Made by a program: the position numbers and the translations under genes | The notes under the pieces: generated by a model | What the model was told of the DNA's origin: nothing | What the model saw: the letters and a program-made list of their open reading frames with translations, nothing else | Database searches by the model: none | Assembly (NCBI GenBank): GCA_903921605.1 | Contig: CAIXQV010000991.1 | Coordinates: forward strand, 62,001 to 126,000 | Reading direction: 5' to 3' | Origin: an uncultured Planctomycetaceae bacterium | GTDB lineage: Bacteria; Planctomycetota; Planctomycetia; Planctomycetales; Planctomycetaceae | Length of the DNA: 64,000 bases | Part shown: one piece after another, positions 36,105-46,300 of the stretch | Position numbering within the stretch: position 1 is the stretch's first letter | Layout: each line of letters begins with the position of its first letter

Positions 36105-36110
36105 TGCAAA

Positions 36111-36145
36111 AAACGCTGGTTATCCTGAAAAGGTGACCAGCGTTT
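36111..36145 (+). terminator. Rho-independent terminator of tRNA-Cys
   Basis: Perfect 10-bp stem AAACGCTGGT (36111-36120) and ACCAGCGTTT (36136-36145) with a 15-nt loop, immediately after the tRNA and followed by a further T-run. Confidence 0.9.
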
Positions 36146-36204
36146 TTTTGTTGGCTGTTTTCCGGTTGCGACCTTGAAAAGCACGTTCGTTCCCGGGGTT
36201 TCCA

Positions 36205-37419
36205 CTATTCCAGCGAGAGAACCACTCGATCGTCGAGCACCTCTACTTTGCGAAAATGGCGTCCAAAGATCAGCGGAAAGAACTCCACACCAGTTTTCTT
36301 CTCCTTGATGTCGCTGAGTTGGACGATCTCCTTCAACACGGCCTTAATCGCTGCCTGATCTTCGTCTGTCACTTCAATGACAACCTTGTTTGCTCGGAAG
36401 TAGGCAATCAGATCGCCAATCGTCGCACGCTCAGCACGAAAACTGAATGTTGTTGTCCGCAAAGAATTCGGGGCTGCGGGCTTTTTCGTATCTGCTTCGG
36501 TGGAATTTAACAGTTCCGACAAAGCCGCATTTAGCTGGCCATGTTGCTCCAGAGTTGTATTCACGGTGGCTACGGATCCGCTCCACTTTACAGTGATCTC
36601 AGGAAACTGTCTCTTCCAGAGTTCGGTGGTGGACGCCTGAAACTTTTTCCCCGGAGAGTAACGGTGATCAAAAGTCTCCTGAGGATCAATCGTCTTGAGA
36701 CTGACCGAGCGGCCATCATCGGACAACCGAAACTCGAGGTCGAACTGGTTCAATAAGATCGTCGCCGCTTCGGCAAATGTCATGCGAGGCAGGTCGCTCC
36801 TGGCCCAGACATCGTGAGGTATCAAATCCGGATTCGTGATACGAACGCCAGTCGCCCGAGCGTAGTTTTCGAGAATGGACTTTGGCTCGGCCAATTCCGA
36901 CCAGCTTGAGTCGATGAGTGCGACCAGTTTTCGATGATCCTCCGGCCTCATCTTGCGTTGCAGTTGATTAATCTCCTTCTCCCGCAGTTCGATCATGACA
37001 GGAATACGATGAACTGCCAACGCAGGACCGATACAAGCGAGGTGTTCCGTCAGGCAGCACCCGCTATCAGGCACTTCCCCCGCGATACTCTTTAGCACTT
37101 CCCAGCGTGAAACTGACGTCGCGTTCAGGCTGATCTGATAACGAGGATCAAGCCGACGGTCACGAATGACGGCAACCTTTGACTGATTCATTAGATCCGA
37201 CAGTTGATTTTGAAGTGGAGTTTTAACGCTCGACCAACTCACCCTGGTCAACATTGCAGTCTTCAAAGACTTCCCGGACTTCAGAGCTGTCTTCTGATCA
37301 AAGGCGTTTGCGTTGCGAATTCCGGAAATCAGCATGGTTACCGTGAGGAGAACATTTCGGAAAATGATGCTGGGATTCCTGTTTTTCAGCAGGAAAAACG
37401 TGGCAACAGTCGTTTCCAT
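36205..37419 (-). CDS. Exported protein with STN-like N-terminal domain
   Basis: A 404-residue protein with a signal peptide (hydrophobic stretch at about residues 21-36, ending ANA). After it, PLQNQLSDLMNQSKVAVIRDRRLDPRYQISLNATSVS resembles an STN domain, the short fold found before secretin or TonB-receptor domains. A similar pattern recurs near residue 180 (ILENYARATGVRITNPDLI, then PRMTFAEAATILLNQF), suggesting two or more copies. No secretin barrel follows. GGAG 9 nt upstream decides the ATG. It could assist a secretin or act as a periplasmic adaptor; this is inference. Confidence 0.72.
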   Translation of the reverse strand: METTVATFFLLKNRNPSIIFRNVLLTVTMLISGIRNANAFDQKTALKSGKSLKTAMLTRVSWSSVKTPLQNQLSDLMNQSKVAVIRDRRLDPRYQISLNATSVSRWEVLKSIAGEVPDSGCCLTEHLACIGPALAVHRIPVMIELREKEINQLQRKMRPEDHRKLVALIDSSWSELAEPKSILENYARATGVRITNPDLIPHDVWARSDLPRMTFAEAATILLNQFDLEFRLSDDGRSVSLKTIDPQETFDHRYSPGKKFQASTTELWKRQFPEITVKWSGSVATVNTTLEQHGQLNAALSELLNSTEADTKKPAAPNSLRTTTFSFRAERATIGDLIAYFRANKVVIEVTDEDQAAIKAVLKEIVQLSDIKEKKTGVEFFPLIFGRHFRKVEVLDDRVVLSLE

Positions 37420-37599
37420 TTTCAATTGCTCCATTCTGCCCGGAAAACAGCCTCGGCAGGACCAAACATCAGTAAAACTGTAGAGTACTCAGCCGAACCA
37501 CGAGACTTTCTGTTAGTGAACCGGATCTCGTGAAAGTAGGATGATGGCATCGACCAGCAGCTTTGGTCGAGCCTTGCAGGACGATTTCTGAGACAGATT

Positions 37600-39495
37600 A
37601 TGAAACAGACACATGCAGTCGGCATCGACCTTGGCACAACATATTCGTGCATTGCGTCGCTTAATGAGCATGGACAGCCAGTCACAATCCCCAACCAGGA
37701 AGGTGAGCTGTCAACGCCATCGGCGGTCTTCTTCGATGGTGACCAGCCTATTGTTGGCACTGAGGCCATTCGAAACGCTATTGCCAGTCCGGATCGTGTC
37801 GTGCAGCACGCAAAACGCTACATGGGGAATGCTCAGAAGTTCTGGAGAATTGGCGACATTCGGTACTCGCCAGTGCACATCTCAGGACTCATCCTGCGTA
37901 AATTGATTTCTGCCGCACAGGATCAGATCGGCGAAATACATAATGCCGTGATCACTGTGCCGGCCCAGTTCAGCGACTCACAGCGTCATGCAACACTGTT
38001 GGCTGGACATGCAGCCGGTCTGGAACGTATCGAGATGATTAACGAACCCGTCGCGGCAGCTCTCTGTCACGTACTGGGAGACGAAGGCCTCGCATTCACT
38101 GAACTCGCCATTGATCAGCAACTTCTCGTCTACGACCTTGGCGGTGGCACACTCGATCTTGCCATCGTGAAGTACAAGACGAATGAGGTCCGAGTGGTGG
38201 CATCGGATGGCGATTTGGAACTGGGCGGTCTCGATTTCACTAAAGTACTTGTGGATGCTGCTGCCGAGAAGTTCATTGCCGATTTCCGTGAGGACCCACG
38301 GTCGAATCGCAGCAGTCTCCAGTTTCTTACGTTGGAGGCTGAACAGGCAAAACGCAGCCTTTCGGTTCGACCCCGGGCCGCAGTGACGGTGCAGCATGAA
38401 GGGCATCGCAAGACGTATCAAATTGAACAAACAGAGTTTGAGACACTCAGCAGAAAGCTCATCCAGCGATCCGAAGAGATTACTCGACGAATTCTGAAGG
38501 ACAACAAGTTTGGCTGGGCGCATATTGATGTTGTGCTCACGACCGGTGGCGCATCACGGATGCCGATGATCAAGGAGAGTCTGAAGAAGCTGAGTGGTCG
38601 AACATTGAATTCGTCGCTTTCTCCGGACCAGTCAATCGCACATGGAGCGGCCTACTATGCTGGAATGTTGTTATCTAACGATCAGTATGCAAGAACTGTG
38701 TTCAACAGCACGGCTTCGTCTCGACTGGCCAAAGTCAAACAGCACAGCGTCAACGCGAGGGCACTGGGGATTCTCATCCGCGCAGAGAATGGACAACGAG
38801 TTCCCCACTATCTGATTGAGGCGAATACTCCCCTGCCCACCGCAAAGACTCATGTCTTCGGAACCGTTGTTGCAGACCAGAACCGTGTTCATGTCAGGAT
38901 CGTGGAAAGCGGTGCCGGCTCAGACCGACCGCCATCGGTTCTTGGTGACTGCGAGATCAAAGATCTGCCGCGCAACCTCCCTGAGGGAACCGAGATCGAA
39001 GTGACGATCAGTTATGACCATCAAGCTCGAGTTCACGTTTCGGCGCGCGAGCCAGTCAGCGGTTGTAAAGCTGAAGTGGAAATCATTCGACAGCAAAACC
39101 TCAACGCTCAACTGGAGCAACAACCTGGCCCGGAGAACGATGATGCACTCGACCTGCATTCGATAGCGGGTGACAACCTGTCTGAGGTCTCACCAAAGGT
39201 AACCCCGTCTCGTCCAGCTGCTTCCTCTCTGCAGAATCCGGACAAACAAAAGTCCCTCGCGCGGAAGCCAGCGAACACCTCGCAGCCGCATGAATTCGAT
39301 GCACGTGCGGTAATGTCCGGGAAAAAATCACCAGCCACACCTAAGAAATCGGACGAGAAATCATCGGCAAGAAGTCAGGAACGAAAGTCAACGTCAGAGC
39401 CATCCACGTCTACGCCAAAAGCGGTCGGTCGTCCCAAAAGAAAGCCAGACCCGAATGAGGCGGAGTTCTGGGATCTTGTTGATGGTAACGACTAA
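37600..39495 (+). CDS. Hsp70 (DnaK)-family chaperone with divergent charged C-terminal tail
   Basis: A 631-residue Hsp70 homolog. The nucleotide-binding domain is complete: VGIDLGTTYSCIA (8-20), INEPVAAALCHVLG, VYDLGGGTLDLAIV, and VLTTGGASRMPMI. A beta-type substrate-binding domain follows (residues about 385-500, with ALGILIRAENG and EGTEIEVTISYDHQARVHV). Instead of the helical lid and EEVD-like end, the last 130 residues are a low-complexity Ser/Lys/Pro/Ala tail that finishes with a short acidic/aromatic patch, EAEFWDLVDGND. This resembles the additional, non-canonical Hsp70s that many planctomycetes carry, rather than DnaK itself. No dnaJ or grpE is adjacent. Confidence 0.9.
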   Translation: MKQTHAVGIDLGTTYSCIASLNEHGQPVTIPNQEGELSTPSAVFFDGDQPIVGTEAIRNAIASPDRVVQHAKRYMGNAQKFWRIGDIRYSPVHISGLILRKLISAAQDQIGEIHNAVITVPAQFSDSQRHATLLAGHAAGLERIEMINEPVAAALCHVLGDEGLAFTELAIDQQLLVYDLGGGTLDLAIVKYKTNEVRVVASDGDLELGGLDFTKVLVDAAAEKFIADFREDPRSNRSSLQFLTLEAEQAKRSLSVRPRAAVTVQHEGHRKTYQIEQTEFETLSRKLIQRSEEITRRILKDNKFGWAHIDVVLTTGGASRMPMIKESLKKLSGRTLNSSLSPDQSIAHGAAYYAGMLLSNDQYARTVFNSTASSRLAKVKQHSVNARALGILIRAENGQRVPHYLIEANTPLPTAKTHVFGTVVADQNRVHVRIVESGAGSDRPPSVLGDCEIKDLPRNLPEGTEIEVTISYDHQARVHVSAREPVSGCKAEVEIIRQQNLNAQLEQQPGPENDDALDLHSIAGDNLSEVSPKVTPSRPAASSLQNPDKQKSLARKPANTSQPHEFDARAVMSGKKSPATPKKSDEKSSARSQERKSTSEPSTSTPKAVGRPKRKPDPNEAEFWDLVDGND

Positions 39496-39552
39496 TAGAC
39501 AATGGCATTACGTTTAATTTGAGAGGCTTGGCGGACGGACAATTCGCGAGCA

Positions 39553-40446
39553 TCACGGATCCCCGCTGCTCTTTCCGTCTCGCACGATTCGAAGTCCCTT
39601 GCCGGTCCAGAGATTGTTCATATCAGCGTCAGTCCAGATCTCTGGTTGTATCTGGGATGGATCTCCAATGAGATGCCGACCATCGGCCGTTTCGAACAGA
39701 ACCGTTGAATGTTTGACGCCTGGTTTCCAGCCATCGATTTCCTGATAGTGCGGATGATCAGCGTTCGCAACATCACTCAGTTCGCAGCATAGTAACGCTG
39801 GGAACTCCGAGACAATCTCTGGCAGCTCGCTGGTCCTGCATTCAAAGAACTCCGCACGAAATCCGGTGCCACGGAGTTTCACGGCAAGACCATGATAAAG
39901 CCCCAGCCATGTTGTTCCCTGCTTCGTTAAACACAGCGCCGCCAACTCCGCTTCAGAGGCTTCGATTCCAAGGGAATTGAGGATCGTTGCTGCCGCCGCC
40001 GCCGAACAAGTATGAGGGGTCGTTTGTCTGCAGATACGATACGGCACAAAGATTGACGGCTCTGTCCACACGTTCTCGCAGACAGGTGGCGTACTGGGAA
40101 TGACGTAAGCGACCGACCAGATCGCTCCAGAAATCAGTAGCGTCTGGGCTGGTAACCGACGAATGATCGACTGAGTATTGGTTCGCACCCAGAGCACTGC
40201 AGCCAATGCCGCGAGAACCAAAGGAAACCAATTCGAAAGAATAATGACCGAGGACAACGGTATCCAGCGAACGATCCACAACTGTCCCCAGACCAATCGC
40301 ACATAAACGCCAACCAATATGACCAGGGCCGCTGCGATACCATCCAATAAACGGTCCGGAGCACCCAACAGAACCGCTCGGAAGGAAAAGAATACGGCCA
40401 TTGACAATACGGCCATCAGGATGATTGCAATCGTCAGATCTTCCAT
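39553..40446 (-). CDS. Membrane protein with C39-peptidase-like domain
   Basis: A 297-residue protein. Residues 5-25, 34-56, 65-87 and 100-118 are hydrophobic and probably membrane-spanning. From residue 135 it resembles a C39-type cysteine peptidase: Q141 and C147 in CRQTTPHTCSAAAAATIL, the catalytic-type His247 in VKHSTVLF, and Asp263 in LIGDPSQ. C39 domains cleave double-glycine leader peptides, usually in ABC exporters, but no ABC domain is present here. The peptidase part is likely periplasmic or cytoplasmic depending on topology, which I cannot resolve. No leader-peptide gene is adjacent. Confidence 0.78.
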   Translation of the reverse strand: MEDLTIAIILMAVLSMAVFFSFRAVLLGAPDRLLDGIAAALVILVGVYVRLVWGQLWIVRWIPLSSVIILSNWFPLVLAALAAVLWVRTNTQSIIRRLPAQTLLISGAIWSVAYVIPSTPPVCENVWTEPSIFVPYRICRQTTPHTCSAAAAATILNSLGIEASEAELAALCLTKQGTTWLGLYHGLAVKLRGTGFRAEFFECRTSELPEIVSEFPALLCCELSDVANADHPHYQEIDGWKPGVKHSTVLFETADGRHLIGDPSQIQPEIWTDADMNNLWTGKGLRIVRDGKSSGDP

Positions 40447-40728
40447 GCTCAGAATCCTTACGATGAAACCCTGGCAAGCCGCGAACTGACAGGCATCGTC
40501 CCAGTGCGGACATCAAAAATGTGGAAATTCAAAAGTAATGATTTGTGTCGGCTGAAGTGTGAAGGAAAGAAGAGCCTGCACGGCAAAGCGCGCCAGATCG
40601 CACGCTTTTGTCGGTTCCGAAAGGACTTATACACGAGAAAACGACGGACTGAAACTGCGGCGCGAAGTTTGCGTAGATCGTTCGAGAAGGATCATAGAGG
40701 TTCATTTTTCTGCTGAAGGGGACATGTC

Positions 40729-41247
40729 ATGACTGTGTTCGTTCGTTCTGCAAAAGTCTCGACGATATTGCTGATGGTCTTCGCTGTCACGCTGGTTTTG
40801 TTGTTCTCGTTTAGCCGCACGCTGGGGTTAACGATGTCCGCGTCAGCACAGGACGATAAGCCATCTGCTGAGAAGGCCCCTCCGAGCGATCCTCCTTCGG
40901 CCGACAAGAAGGACGAGCCCGCCACAGCGTTATCGCGATTTATGAGGCAGAAGCTTCATGCGTCGAACTTGATTCTGGAAGGCCTGTGTACCGAAGACCT
41001 GAAAATGGTCTCTGAAGGATCAGCGTCGTTAAAGAAAATGAGCACCCAGGAAAACTGGCGGGTATCGAACGATATGATGTATCGTCGGTACAGCACGGAG
41101 TTCGTGAGCGCGGTGGAAGAGCTTCAAAAGGAAGCCGAAGACAACAACATGGATGGCACGTCGATGGCGTGGGTCAATGTGACTATGAAGTGCCTGAAAT
41201 GCCACGAATGGGTCCGCAACGCTGTGTTCGCTGATGGAAAAAATTAG
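40729..41247 (+). CDS. Exported monohaem cytochrome c (c-prime-like), paralog 1
   Basis: A 172-residue protein with an N-terminal hydrophobic anchor or signal (residues 11-30), a Pro/Ala/Lys linker, and a helical domain with one haem motif C155-L-K-C-H159 near the C-terminus. That position, at the end of a predicted four-helix bundle, is typical of cytochrome c-prime. It shares the pattern KLHASNLILEGL, a central Trp, and MKCLKCHEWVR with the 41680 and 42560 products. AAGGGG precedes the ATG. An electron-transfer or ligand-sensing role is likely, but the partner is unknown. Confidence 0.88.
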   Translation: MTVFVRSAKVSTILLMVFAVTLVLLFSFSRTLGLTMSASAQDDKPSAEKAPPSDPPSADKKDEPATALSRFMRQKLHASNLILEGLCTEDLKMVSEGSASLKKMSTQENWRVSNDMMYRRYSTEFVSAVEELQKEAEDNNMDGTSMAWVNVTMKCLKCHEWVRNAVFADGKN

Positions 41248-41679
41248 GTATCCTGTTTCGTAAGTCGGAGGATCGAGATTCTATTCAGACCATCCAGCGG
41301 TACGCAGGGATTGAATTCCGGTGAGTTCGATTTTGAAGCTTTGGGGGTAGAGAGCTTTGTAAATCTTTCCGCTCCGGGTTCCTCAATACCTTGGTTTTTC
41401 CTGAATCTCGGCCGTTCAGAGTGCCCAACTTCTTTCGGCACACCAAATGCAATTTGCCGCTGAAGCCTCTGTAGGCTATTCGTCATCTCGTCCGACGGAC
41501 ACGGTGAGTGCGTGTTTTAAAGCATTTCGCAGCACTGCCAGATGCTGATTCTCAGCACGGTGTAAGTTTAGGCTGGTTGTTCGCGGGATACCTTTAAAGG
41601 ATAGCCTCAATTGTGGCCGCGCGCTGAATAAGATCTTCTCTGTCAATCAATGTTTCAGAAAACGACCATGGAGAGTCTG
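41248..41679. other. Intergenic region containing repeat copy 3
   Basis: About 430 bases between cytochrome paralogs 1 and 2. Apart from the dispersed repeat (41568-41630) no gene is supported. Confidence 0.5.
41568..41630 (+). repeat. Dispersed intergenic repeat, copy 3
   Basis: A 63-nt copy with the exact core TGTTCGCGGGA (41578-41588). Left arm AGGCT (41570-41574) pairs with AGCCT (41603-41607), a change from copy 1 in which both arms changed together. CGCGG (41582-41586) can pair with CCGCG (41617-41621). The loop holds the palindrome CCTTTAAAGG. Confidence 0.78.
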
Positions 41680-42174
41680 ATGTTTCGCTTATCCCCAATT
41701 GGTGGTCTTAAGTCTGGCCTCGTCGCCCTGATGATGTGTTCTGCTGTGATCACACTGGTGGAACCGTTCAGCAAAGGGACCTCAGCAGCAGTGCAGGACG
41801 AGATAGCCGCTCCGGCAGATGAACGTACCATGGAGAAGTTTATGGCGCGAAAACTGGCTGCGGCACAAAGAGCATTGGAGGGCGTATCGCGGGGAGACTT
41901 TGAACTCATTCGAAAATCATCTGCAGAAATGTCCGATCTGAGTCGTCATGAAGTCTGGGAGCGGATGGCCAGCGCGAGATTCGTGCAGGATACGGCCGAT
42001 TTTGTCACGGCCACCGAGTTCCTGGATCGGATGGCGGAAGCTGAAGATTCCGAGGGTGTATCGCTGGGATTCATGCGGCTCACCATGACATGTGCAAACT
42101 GTCATGCTCACGTAAGAAGCTCCAGCATAGCGTTCAGGCAGCTCGATCGCAGCCAGGCAGTCGCAGGACGCTGA
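41680..42174 (+). CDS. Exported monohaem cytochrome c (c-prime-like), paralog 2
   Basis: A 164-residue paralog of the 40729 product. Residues 12-28 are hydrophobic (signal or anchor). The helical domain has KLAAAQRALEGVSRGDFELIRKSS, and the haem motif C138-A-N-C-H142 follows FMRLTMT. The ATG at 41680 has GGAG 7 nt upstream, better than the ATG at 41650. It is probably periplasmic. It lies in a four-gene cluster with two other cytochromes and a BON protein. Confidence 0.88.
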   Translation: MFRLSPIGGLKSGLVALMMCSAVITLVEPFSKGTSAAVQDEIAAPADERTMEKFMARKLAAAQRALEGVSRGDFELIRKSSAEMSDLSRHEVWERMASARFVQDTADFVTATEFLDRMAEAEDSEGVSLGFMRLTMTCANCHAHVRSSSIAFRQLDRSQAVAGR

Positions 42175-42285
42175 TCTGCAGAATGCTCGATATCAAATTC
42201 CATCACACCGCCAACGAATCTGGCTGTCGTTTTCAGAGCATCAGGAGGATCAACCCCGTGTTAGTCGCAAGGGATGTGTTTTGCC

Positions 42286-42546
42286 ATGTTTCGCCTCGTT
42301 GCTGCTGAGTCGTCGGCTGAGAACATTAATCAAAAATCGGACCGAGACATCGTTTTGGCGGTTAGCCTTGAACGTCGTCTTCAATGCGACATGCAGATGT
42401 CCGCGCGGGTTCATGTATCGGACGAACAGGTTCAACTTTTTGGTGAAGTTGCATCCTGGTATCGCAAACAACAGGCGCAGGAGCTGGCACGCGAACTCGC
42501 TCCTCATTATCGGATTCGTAATGATATTCGCGTGACCAATGCCTGA
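42286..42546 (+). CDS. Small BON-domain protein, second copy
   Basis: An 86-residue protein whose residues 35-84 form a BON domain (ARVHVSDEQVQLFGEVASWYRKQQ, then an Ala/Glu-rich helix and RNDIRVTN). It is a paralog of the 229-459 product. The ATG at 42286 is preferred since AAGGGA is placed before it, whereas the in-frame ATG at 42274 overlaps that site. No signal peptide is seen. It is flanked by two cytochrome genes, which suggests a shared envelope or stress role, but this is inference. Confidence 0.75.
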   Translation: MFRLVAAESSAENINQKSDRDIVLAVSLERRLQCDMQMSARVHVSDEQVQLFGEVASWYRKQQAQELARELAPHYRIRNDIRVTNA

Positions 42547-42559
42547 TTCCTCGCAGGGA

Positions 42560-43033
42560 CTATTTTGATTTGAGATCTTCGTCCCGCATATAGTCGTGAC
42601 AGGCAATGCATGTTGCTGTCAGGCTCTGCTGAAAGTAAGCGGCTCCTGCGAGATTTCGATTGTTTGCTTCTCGTTCAAGTCTTGCGGCTTGTCTCATGAA
42701 CTCCATCCGGAAGTGCTCGTAGACATCCTTATCGTCTGTTTCCTTCTTCCAGCCGGAAGGATGTTTCAGGCTGACCAGTTTGAGTGATTCGGCAGATCTG
42801 GCAATCTTCTCAAAGTCGTGCGTAACCAACCCTGCCAGAATCTGTTCCGCATGATCCAGCTTGGCGGCCATGACATCACTGGCTTTCGGATCTTTCTCTG
42901 CTGACCTTCTATTCTCATCCCGAACGGGAATTGGCGTCACTTCATCACTAAAAAGTGCGTCCTTGTCACAGTAAACGGCACATGTGACAATAACGACAAG
43001 TCCAACAATCAATAGATTTGCTCGGAATCTCAT
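42560..43033 (-). CDS. Exported monohaem cytochrome c (c-prime-like), paralog 3
   Basis: A 157-residue paralog of the two preceding cytochromes, on the opposite strand. It has an N-terminal hydrophobic stretch (residues 7-21), a helical domain with KLDHAEQILAGLVTHDFEKIARS, and the haem motif C142-I-A-C-H146. The ATG at 43033 is favoured over 43084 because the hydrophobic segment starts there. It is convergent with the BON gene, 13 nt apart. It is likely periplasmic, and its redox partner is unknown. Confidence 0.87.
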   Translation of the reverse strand: MRFRANLLIVGLVVIVTCAVYCDKDALFSDEVTPIPVRDENRRSAEKDPKASDVMAAKLDHAEQILAGLVTHDFEKIARSAESLKLVSLKHPSGWKKETDDKDVYEHFRMEFMRQAARLEREANNRNLAGAAYFQQSLTATCIACHDYMRDEDLKSK

Positions 43034-43314
43034 GAATTTACTCCTGTCTGCAGCGATCCTTGGCTGTCCTGAAGTGATTCTCACTTCCGTTCAGGCACGA
43101 CTAAGCAAACACGGTTCCAATCCCTGAGCAGTGGCTTATCCACTGCCAATCAACTTCTTCGCGGTAGTCGAATAGTCCGCTTCGTTCAAGTTTCTGTTCT
43201 GCACCTCTGAGTCATTCTCTCCCGCAGATCGATGGGGCTTGATACATTTCACCGCGCCTGACACCGGATCGTGATCGCCTCACTGAGCCCCACTGCATTT
43301 GCGGAGTGCCCGAA

Positions 43315-46300
43315 ATGTTGAGAACTGTCGTTACTTTGCTGATACTTTCGGCCGGAATGAGTTTTTTAGAGGCCTCCAGTATCGAGGACGCCAATGCAAT
43401 CCTGACGGCCGCAAGGGTCAGCGGAGGATTCGTTGTTCACCTTGGCGCAACCAATGGGGAACTCACCGCAGCGCTGCGATCGGGCGAATCTATTCAAGTC
43501 CAGGCTCTGATTGAAGAAACCGCAACGACCGAGAACGCCAGAAGGGCCATTCATGCCACGGGCAGATATGGCAATGTTTCTGCACTGCAGTTTTCCGGGG
43601 AAACGTTGCCCTATATCGACAACCTTGTCAATCTGGTCGTTGTTGAGAATCAGGGGCATGTTTCCGATGAGGAAATCCAGCGTGTACTTGTGCCTAACGG
43701 AGTCGTATTAAAGCGAGGTTCTGACGGCAATTGGCAGAGAACTGTTAAGCCGCGTCCGGACAACATTGATGAATGGTCCCATTATCTGCATGACGCGACA
43801 GGAAATGCTGTTGCTCACGATGATGTCGTCAATTCTCCTCGACACCTGCAGTGGGTCGGTAGTCCACGGTGGTCTCGTCATCACGACCGAATGGCCAGTA
43901 TGAGTGCCCTTGTTTCCACAAACGGTCGCATGTTCTACATCATGGATGAAGGAAGTCGAATCTCTGTTCAGTTGCCCTCGAAGTGGAAGTTGATTGCACG
44001 AGATGCCTTTAACGGAACCATTCTTTGGAAACGAGACATAGCGGAATGGCAGAACCATCTGTGGCCACTCAAGAGTGGACCAACCCAATTGTCGCGACGA
44101 CTTGTTTCTTCCGCTGACGAGGTTTACGCACCGCTTGGCTTTGAATCTCCGACAATTGCTATGGACGCGGCCACTGGCAAGGAATTGAGGACTTACGAAG
44201 GGACTGATGCGACGGAAGAAATCATTCACACCAATGGTCTCCTCTTTATCGTTGTTCGAAAAGGCAAAGCAGAGCTCGCAGATTATGCTCCGGCCAACGG
44301 TCGCGTTGGTGATCAGGCGAAAGTGAATCAGGAGTTCTTCTGGAACGAAGAACCTCGCGTGGTGATGGCCTTTGAAGCCTCTACAGGCAAGAAGCTATGG
44401 GCGAAGCAAACCGGAATTGCTCCTCTGACGTTGTCGGCCGATGGCGATAGCGTCTACTTTCACGATGGCGAAAGCCTGAATGCGCTGGATCAGAAAACCG
44501 GAGAATTGCGATGGACGACGGAACCAGTCACTCGTCGGAAACAGTTCACCTTCAATTTTGGCCCGCGTCTTGTAATCTATAAGGATGTGGTGCTCTACGC
44601 CGGTGGCGACGGTCGCATGATCAGTGTGGACACCGCCACTGGAAAACAACTTTGGGAATCCGAACACCCGAATTCCGGATACCAGTCGCCTCAGGATCTG
44701 ATGGTCGTCGATGGACTTGTCTGGTGTGCGCCGACAACTTCAGGGAAGGACACAGGAGTTTTCACAGGCCGCGATCCACGCTCGGGAGAAGTCAAAAAGT
44801 CGTTTGCACCGGACATTGACACCTATTGGTTTCATCATCGCTGCTATATCTCAAAAGCGACCGACAACTTCCTGATCCCATCACGCACCGGGGTCGAATT
44901 CGTTGACTTCAAAAATGAGCACTGGGATATCCATCATTGGGTTCGTGGTGGTTGTCTTTACGGCGTGATGCCCTGCAATGGACTGACCTATACGCCGCCT
45001 CATAACTGCGCGTGTTATCCGGAAGCTAAACTCTACGGCTTCAATGCGCTGGCTCCGATGGCAAAAACACGCCCGATTCCCGGCAAAGTTTCGGAAGAAG
45101 GCCGACTTGAGAAAGGCCCCGTGTTCAGTGACGTTCTGCCTCCAGCAGTTGACTACTCAGGCAACGACGACTGGCCTACGTTTCGGCATGATCAAAAACG
45201 GACCGGGACTTCACGTCAGGAGATTCCTGCGAAGGTCGGCATCAATTGGGATATCAAGCTCGGTGGAAAGCTCACCTCACCAGTTGTCGCGGATGGCATG
45301 GTCTTTGTGGCACAGACTGATTCCCACACACTGCATACTCTGGATCAGAAAAATGGCGATAGCCTCTGGACATTTGTAGCCGGAGCAAGAATTGACTCAC
45401 CACCAACAGTCGAACGTGGGCAAGTTGTTTTTGGTTGCACCGATGGTTGGGTTTACAATCTTCGGGCTAAGGATGGTCAGCTGGCGTGGAAGTATCGTGT
45501 TGCTCCGCTGGATCGTCGAGCGATGGCTTTCGAGCAACTGGAATCGCTCTGGCCGGTTCACGGAAGTGTGTTGATCCGTGACAATGTCGTCTGGGCTGTC
45601 GCCGGGCGTTCCAATTTTCTTGATGGAGGCCTTCGTCTGGTTCGACTGGATCTTGCAACGGGAAAGCAGTTGTCGGAGACCATCATGGATGAGACGAATC
45701 CGGAAACGGGTAACAACATGCAGGAGAAACTTGAAATACTCCAGATGCCTGTCGGATTACCGGACATCCTGAGTGGTGATGACAAGTTCGTCTACATGCG
45801 TTCGCAGAAGTTTGATTCTGAGGGAAATCGTGTTGAGATTGGCCCCGTCTCCGGGGACTTTGTCCAACAGGGGTCAGCCCAGCGAGGAGAGGGCGTGCAT
45901 TTGTTTGCCCCGATGGGATTTTTGGACGACAGTTGGTTTCATCGATCTTATTGGGTTTATGGTCGAAGTTTCGCGGGAGGTCACGGAGGTTATTATCAGG
46001 CCGGTCGATTCGCCCCGTCGGGCGATATTATGGTCAACGGCAATGGTTACGTCTTCGGGTATGGTCGAAAGCCTGAGTACTTTCGTTGGACTACGACACT
46101 GGAACGCCAACTTTACTCTGCGGCACCAGAACCTCCGGAGGTGCCGGAGAACTTTGGAAAACAGACTGACTCTGGTGCCGCAGAACCGGCGTCCTATGTT
46201 CAGTTTCCTCGCAGCCCAAGTCTCGACCCAACGGGTAAGCCAATCACAGTTGAAGCGTGGATGACGACAACGAATCCCAACGGTGTGATTGTCGCTCGGG

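Noticed and set aside
40504..40716. Small + strand open frame rich in Arg and Lys before the first cytochrome
   Set aside because: No domain, no ribosome binding site, and it ends just before the cytochrome gene, so it looks like spacer DNA.
43306..43314. GTG start for the large propeller gene
   Set aside because: GGAG lies 8 nt before the ATG at 43315 but overlaps the GTG, so the ATG is the better start.
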